From Clostridiaceae bacterium (GTDB lineage Bacteria > Bacillota > Clostridia > Lachnospirales > Lachnospiraceae), in NCBI GenBank assembly GCA_018378255.1, contig JAGZXV010000190.1:1-11152 (forward strand): a stretch of DNA of 11,152 bases, in the 5' to 3' direction. A program made the translations under genes and the position numbers. This document shows, in pieces, positions 8,904 to 11,152 of the stretch. Below the pieces are notes generated by a model. It was not told the DNA's origin. It ran no database searches and saw only the letters and a program-made list of their open reading frames with translations. Every line of letters begins with the position of its first letter. Position 1 is the stretch's first letter.

Positions 8904-8921
8904 TTGATATTTATTTAACAA
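8904..8921. promoter_or_regulatory. Rex-like operator over the adhE transcription start
   Basis: TTGATATTTATTTAACAA fits the Rex consensus TTGTTAA-N4-TTAACAA with a perfect right half and 5 of 7 in the left half. It covers the expected start of transcription (about 8919). It matches the site at 8937-8954, read on the other strand, at 16 of 18 positions. Rex as the binder is inferred from the consensus and from adhE being a well-known Rex target. Confidence 0.6.
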
Positions 8922-8925
8922 TTAA

Positions 8926-8954
8926 ATAATAACATTTCGTTAAAAAAATATCAA
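8926..8954 (-). promoter_or_regulatory. adhE promoter
   Basis: On the minus strand TTGATA (8954-8949), a 17-base spacer, then TATTAT (8931-8926). Predicted transcription start is near 8919, giving a leader of about 56 bases. The -35 lies inside one Rex-like site and the start lies inside another, a layout suited to repression. Confidence 0.65.
8937..8954. promoter_or_regulatory. Rex-like operator over the adhE -35
   Basis: TCGTTAAAAAAATATCAA matches the Rex consensus at 6 of 7 and 5 of 7 half-site positions with a 4-base spacer. Its centre is 33 bases from the centre of the other Rex-like site, about three helical turns, so bound dimers would lie on the same face of the DNA. Confidence 0.6.
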
Positions 8955-8965
8955 TCGTTAATATC

Positions 8966-8989
8966 ATACAATATTAATTGGGATTGTAT
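8966..8989. promoter_or_regulatory. Inverted repeat upstream of the adhE promoter
   Basis: ATACAAT (8966-8972) and ATTGTAT (8983-8989) are perfect inverted 7-mers separated by 10 bases. The half-site orientation differs from Rex (CAA on the left, TTG on the right), so another factor is more likely. The centre lies 32 bases from the nearer Rex-like site. The surrounding sequence is AT-rich, which raises the chance of coincidence. Confidence 0.4.
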
Positions 8990-9057
8990 TTATTTTTGTG
9001 CAATATTACTTTCACCCGCTCTTCCTTATAAATAAAGGTAATTCCGTCTCTTTATCC

Positions 9058-9087
9058 TTTACCGGCCTCCCCTTCCAATGGTATAAT
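9058..9087 (+). promoter_or_regulatory. Promoter of the 125-residue protein gene
   Basis: A perfect TATAAT (9082-9087) is preceded at 18 bases by TTTACC (9058-9063), 4 of 6 matches to the -35 consensus. Transcription would start near 9094, leaving a long leader of about 137 bases. The -10 sits inside an interrupted palindrome, ATGGTA-N4-TACCAT (9078-9093), a candidate operator. Confidence 0.6.
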
Positions 9088-9093
9088 TACCAT

Positions 9094-9230
9094 AGAATCA
9101 TAGCTTCGCATCCCAAAGTGTGTTTGGAAACTCATTTTCTTCAGACGTGCGTCACAGTTTGCGGGAGGTCTGCCCCGAGTTCAGGTTACATAGCCCGCAT
9201 TACTTTATCATATATAAAGGAGGTCCAATT
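9094..9230 (+). promoter_or_regulatory. Long structured 5' leader of the 125-residue protein gene
   Basis: The leader can form a small hairpin, CCAAA/TTTGG, around 9112-9127. A larger one has a 6-base stem, TGCGGG (9160-9165) with CCCGCA (9194-9199), and a loop of 28 bases. It ends 17 bases before the ribosome binding site. I do not recognise a known riboswitch. Confidence 0.35.
9216..9223 (+). promoter_or_regulatory. Ribosome binding site fixing the start at 9231
   Basis: AAAGGAGG lies 7 bases before the ATG at 9231. The frame stays open back to an ATG at 9120, but that codon has no comparable site and the extra residues look like translated leader. Confidence 0.85.
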
Positions 9231-9608
9231 ATGTTCAACGATTTAAAGTACTTCACCGACAACACCTGGAACCAGCCATTAAACATTGACAATAAAATTG
9301 TAGAGATCACAATTCAGGGAACCCAGGACGCACCGGATGAATTATATCTCCATCTGGCGGAAAAGATCATTACCGACGTAGACTTTTATCTGAACAAGTC
9401 CCAAAAACAGCTGAATGCCTGGAATCTTGCCAAAAGCTGTGTACCCCAGATATCCTCCTTTTACTTTGGAGATTACGGATATGGGAACGGAAAATACATG
9501 GACGGAGGTTTCACCGTCACTTTCAGCGATTCCGACCAGCACACTATGCATACGGTAAAATTCGGTCTGCACAATGTTCCCATTGGTTATGAAATGTGGT
9601 TTGCATAA
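9231..9608 (+). CDS. Small protein of unknown function, 125 residues
   Basis: I do not recognise this protein. It is probably soluble and acidic, with no signal peptide or membrane segment. It starts MFNDLKYFTDNTWNQP and is rich in aromatic residues and glycine in its second half (SSFYFGDYGYGNGKYMDGGFTVTFSD), a pattern that suggests beta strands. The start at 9231 is set by AAAGGAGG. The gene has its own promoter and a leader of about 137 bases. Downstream are a seven-codon ORF and an alpha/beta hydrolase on the same strand with no convincing terminator between, so co-transcription is possible. Codon use and a strong ribosome binding site support a real gene. Confidence 0.8.
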   Translation: MFNDLKYFTDNTWNQPLNIDNKIVEITIQGTQDAPDELYLHLAEKIITDVDFYLNKSQKQLNAWNLAKSCVPQISSFYFGDYGYGNGKYMDGGFTVTFSDSDQHTMHTVKFGLHNVPIGYEMWFA

Positions 9609-9642
9609 AATAATTAAATTTGTTCTGAGGAAAGGAGAAATC

Positions 9643-9666
9643 ATGAGAATAACAGAAAACATCTGA
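9643..9666 (+). CDS. Seven-codon ORF (MRITENI), possible leader peptide or gene remnant
   Basis: ATG at 9643 is preceded by GGAAAGGAG at a normal distance of 5-6 bases and stops at TGA (9664-9666). A hairpin starts 4 bases later. The strong ribosome binding site makes translation likely. It may be a leader peptide of the hydrolase gene, or the surviving start of a gene lost by deletion. The sequence does not decide between these. Confidence 0.4.
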   Translation: MRITENI

Positions 9667-9669
9667 CCG

Positions 9670-9690
9670 GCAGGGCGCCATATGCCTTGC
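9670..9690 (+). promoter_or_regulatory. Hairpin just after the seven-codon ORF
   Basis: GCAGGGC (9670-9676) pairs with GCCTTGC (9684-9690), 7 pairs including one G-U, with a 7-base loop. No T run follows, so it is not a standard terminator. A ribosome stopped at the TGA of the small ORF would overlap its base. Confidence 0.45.
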
Positions 9691-9723
9691 TAATACAAAT
9701 AATATAATATTAGGAGGCAGTTT

Positions 9724-10488
9724 ATGTCATTTTTTAAATTTGAGAATAAGGATATCTATTATGAAGAAACCGGATGTGGAACCCCTCTGTTATTGCTTCA
9801 CGGCAATACCGCATCTTCCAACATGTTTGCCATGGCCGTTGAGAAATACGCCCAACATTACAAAGTAATTCTCATCGACTTTTTAGGCCACGGACGCTCC
9901 CAACGGCTTAACTCATTCCCGGCCGACCTGTGGTTTTATGAAGCAGAACAGGTAATTGCGTTCTTAAAGGAAAAGCAGTATGGAAAGGTCAATATCATCG
10001 GATCCAGCGGCGGAGCCCTGGCTGCCATCAACGTGGCATTGGAAGCTCCTGAACTGGTAGAAAAGGTCATTGCAGACAGTTTTGAAGGAGAAGTCCCCTT
10101 AAAATCATTTACAGACAACATAATTGAAGATCGGGAGGCATCCAAAAAAGATCCTGATTCCAGAATGTTTTACTATTATATGCATGGCGATGACTGGGAA
10201 TCCGTTGTGGATAACGATACCAATGCGATTGCATGCCACTGTAAAACCATCGGCAGGTTCTTTCACAAACCTCTCAGCAGCCTGTCCGTTCCAATTCTGA
10301 TGACCGGCAGCAAAGAGGACGAGTTTATAAGCAGCATAGAACCCGATTATTTTGAGAAAACCTACGGAGACATGATATACAAAATTGGCCATGGTGAAAT
10401 CTGTCTGTTTGAGACAGGCAGGCATCCGGCCATGCTTTCCAATGAAGATAAATTCAGGGAGGTATGCCGGGCTTTTTTAGAGAAATAA
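9724..10488 (+). CDS. Alpha/beta hydrolase
   Basis: This 254-residue protein has the classic fold order. The oxyanion-region motif LLLLHGNTASS is at about 22-32 and DFLGHGRS at about 52-59. The nucleophile elbow is GSSGG (93-97) with S95 as nucleophile, the probable acid is D199 in TGSKEDEF, and the catalytic histidine is H234 in GRHPAMLS. It has no signal peptide and is probably cytoplasmic. AGGAGG (9712-9717) lies 6 bases before the ATG. Family members act on esters, lactones, amides or C-C bonds, and the substrate cannot be told here. Expression probably comes from the upstream promoter, because a TATAAT at 9703 would place the transcription start inside the ribosome binding site. The stop codon is followed by a 664-base stretch without genes. 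Confidence 0.93.
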   Translation: MSFFKFENKDIYYEETGCGTPLLLLHGNTASSNMFAMAVEKYAQHYKVILIDFLGHGRSQRLNSFPADLWFYEAEQVIAFLKEKQYGKVNIIGSSGGALAAINVALEAPELVEKVIADSFEGEVPLKSFTDNIIEDREASKKDPDSRMFYYYMHGDDWESVVDNDTNAIACHCKTIGRFFHKPLSSLSVPILMTGSKEDEFISSIEPDYFEKTYGDMIYKIGHGEICLFETGRHPAMLSNEDKFREVCRAFLEK

Positions 10489-10545
10489 AAATGCTGAATA
10501 ATTAGGGGGAGGGTGAGAAAGTTACGCAGAAAAGCGGGACGAGGG

Positions 10546-10619
10546 GACGGAGGCGGAACGGGATGTTTGGAAGCGGCCATGGGGGCGGTCCTCCGTCGGC
10601 GATGAAAACCGGCTTCCAA
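10546..10619. repeat. GC-rich hairpins in a G-rich segment
   Basis: TTGGAAGC (10567-10574) pairs with GCTTCCAA (10612-10619), and GACGGAGG (10546-10553) pairs with CCTCCGTC (10590-10597). The two pairings interleave, so they are alternatives or a pseudoknot rather than one nested hairpin. The surrounding plus strand has repeated G runs from 10504. No T run follows on the plus strand. Confidence 0.55.
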
Positions 10620-10641
10620 CCGTAAGTGAAACTAAGACTGC

Positions 10642-10763
10642 AGAGATGGAAAAAGACGGTCCGATGCCCACTGAACGGTAAACTCTTTATGGACTTTACC
10701 GTTCAGTGGGCATCTCAGAAACTGATTTGGTTTTCAGTCTCTGCCCGTGCTTTTTCCCTCTCT
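10642..10763 (-). repeat. Structured three-way-junction element, copy 1 (inverted)
   Basis: The outer stem joins 10642-10659 to 10745-10763 (GGAAAAAG with CTTTTTCC, ACGG with CCGT, one bulged G at 10749). Inside are a 20-base perfect stem, GATGCCCACTGAACGGTAAA (10663-10682) with 10695-10714 and a 12-base loop, and a 10-base stem at 10716-10743 with an 8-base loop. Only 3, 1 and 1 bases are unpaired at the junction. On the minus strand the order and loop sequences match copy 2 at 11051-11152. The one irregular pair of the short hairpin is G-U on the minus strand but A-C on the plus strand, so the functional RNA strand is probably minus. Confidence 0.85.
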
Positions 10764-10782
10764 ATTTTTAACATCAACCCTC

Positions 10783-10804
10783 AAGGCATTTTCGAAAATG
10801 CCTT
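10783..10804. repeat. Perfect 22-base palindrome
   Basis: AAGGCATTTTC is followed directly by its reverse complement, GAAAATGCCTT. As RNA it would form a hairpin with a very small loop. It lies 19 bases outside copy 1, on the side that is upstream in the orientation of that element. A different hairpin sits in the matching place before copy 2. Confidence 0.85.
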
Positions 10805-11005
10805 CACGTTTTACTGTCAATCCCCAGGTCATTTACATCAAATCTCCATGTCACTTTTCACCTAAATGCCAAATAACCCATCAATCAAACCATCTTTTAT
10901 CTTTTTTAATCCCTCCCCCAAAATCTTTTTTATCCTCAGTGCACCCAATACACAGCCGTGAAGAAGGGGACGCTGGGGCAGGCGGGCGCGGATCATCGGG
11001 ATTCG

Positions 11006-11022
11006 GGGGCGTATGGAGCCCC
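11006..11022 (+). repeat. GC hairpin upstream of copy 2
   Basis: GGGGC (11006-11010) pairs with GCCCC (11018-11022) around the loop GTATGGA. It lies 28 bases before the outer stem of copy 2, similar to the palindrome that precedes copy 1 in its own orientation. A weak CTTG/CAAG hairpin follows at 11032-11044. Confidence 0.5.
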
Positions 11023-11050
11023 TTAGAGCTACTTGGACTTCAAGGACGAA

Positions 11051-11152
11051 AAAAGACAGGCAGAAACTGAAAACCGAATCAGTTTCTGAGGCGCCCCTTG
11101 AGAGGTAAAGTTCATAAAAAGTTTACCTCGAATGGGCGCCGCCCTGTCTTTT
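11051..11152 (+). repeat. Structured three-way-junction element, copy 2 (runs to window edge)
   Basis: The outer stem AAAAGACAGG (11051-11060) pairs perfectly with CCTGTCTTTT (11143-11152). Inside are a perfect 10-base hairpin, CAGAAACTGA (11061-11070) with 11079-11088, and a long hairpin, 11090-11109 with 11122-11140. The long hairpin has GGCGCCC/GGGCGCC at the base and GAGGTAAA/TTTACCTC at the tip, with a small internal loop. The loops GTTCATAAAAAG and AAACCGAA match copy 1 (GTCCATAAAGAG and AAACCAAA on its minus strand). The outer stem may continue past the window. The A-rich left and T-rich right ends resemble an intrinsic terminator. Confidence 0.85.

Larger units (their letters stand above)
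10489..11152. other. Gene-free region with structured repeats
   Basis: I see no convincing protein gene here; the open frames lack ribosome binding sites and run through the hairpins. The region is a mosaic. It has a G-rich segment with hairpins (10501-10635), a three-way-junction element on the minus strand (10642-10763), a perfect 22-base palindrome (10783-10804) and a G-poor segment (about 10805-10960). A second G-rich segment with a hairpin (about 10965-11022) and a second copy of the element on the plus strand (from 11051) complete it. No intrinsic terminator of usual form directly follows the hydrolase gene. Confidence 0.7.

Noticed and set aside
9120..9230. Upstream ATG that would add 37 residues to the 125-residue protein
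   Set aside because: No ribosome binding site at 9120, while AAAGGAGG is placed correctly for 9231. The extension covers the structured leader.
9703..9708. TATAAT as a -10 for the hydrolase gene
   Set aside because: No -35 lies at a suitable distance, and the transcript would start inside the ribosome binding site at 9712-9717.
10626..10865. Open frame of 79 codons on the plus strand
   Set aside because: It runs through both arms of the perfect 20-base stem and the junction of copy 1, has no ribosome binding site and no recognisable protein features.
10504..10920. GGGGGAGGG at 10504-10512 and its reverse complement at about 10911-10919 as terminal inverted repeats of a mobile element
   Set aside because: The match is only about 9-10 bases of low-complexity G-rich sequence, flanking sequence does not match, and I see no target-site duplication.
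10747..11070. Open frame of 107 codons on the plus strand
   Set aside because: It has no ribosome binding site and starts inside the outer stem of copy 1. It crosses the palindrome and the G-poor and G-rich segments, with an abrupt composition change, and ends inside copy 2. Chance opening is more likely.
1..11152. CRISPR array, tRNA, rRNA, transposase or integrase genes
   Set aside because: No regularly spaced direct repeats, cloverleaf or rRNA signatures, or mobile-element protein motifs were found in the window.

Overview
The window looks like chromosome from an anaerobic, gut-type Firmicute, most likely a Lachnospiraceae (Clostridium cluster XIVa) relative. That is inference. It rests on a two-domain AdhE of clostridial type, a flavodoxin/ferredoxin EFR1-type protein, strong AAAGGAGG ribosome binding sites, and a moderate GC content with very AT-rich promoters. 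There are no tRNA or rRNA genes, no CRISPR array, no transposase or integrase, and no phage genes.

Layout from left to right. (1) 2-709 (+): the 3' part of an EFR1-type iron-sulfur flavoprotein gene, cut by the window edge and followed by a hairpin. (2) 799-3702 (-): a membrane c-di-GMP protein with two periplasmic-binding-type sensor domains outside the cell, and a degenerate GGDEF plus an intact EAL domain inside. (3) 3892-5376 (+), divergent from it: a 494-residue regulator made of two successive GntR-like winged-helix modules. Well-formed back-to-back promoters lie between the two genes. (4) A strong bidirectional terminator at 5378-5427. (5) 8863-5472 (-): an operon of adhE (aldehyde/alcohol dehydrogenase) and, 26 bases downstream, an APH/choline-kinase-fold phosphotransferase. 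The adhE promoter is overlapped by two 18-base Rex-like (NADH-sensing) operators and has a third dyad upstream. All three centres are spaced about three helical turns apart. (6) 9231-10488 (+): a small unrecognised protein, a seven-codon ORF followed by a hairpin, and an alpha/beta hydrolase.

(7) 10489-11152 has no convincing protein gene but is the most unusual part of the window. It holds two copies, in opposite orientation, of an element of about 100-120 bases that folds as a three-way junction: an A/T-tipped outer stem, a short hairpin and a long hairpin. Loop sequences are nearly identical between the copies (10 of 12 and 7 of 8 bases), while stem bases differ by paired, compensatory changes. 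This is the pattern expected for a conserved structured RNA or a REP-like mobile structured repeat. I do not recognise it as a named family. The second copy runs to the last base of the window.

Functionally the window joins fermentative redox disposal (adhE under probable redox control), envelope nutrient sensing linked to c-di-GMP breakdown with a neighbouring regulator, and an accessory end with structured repeats.
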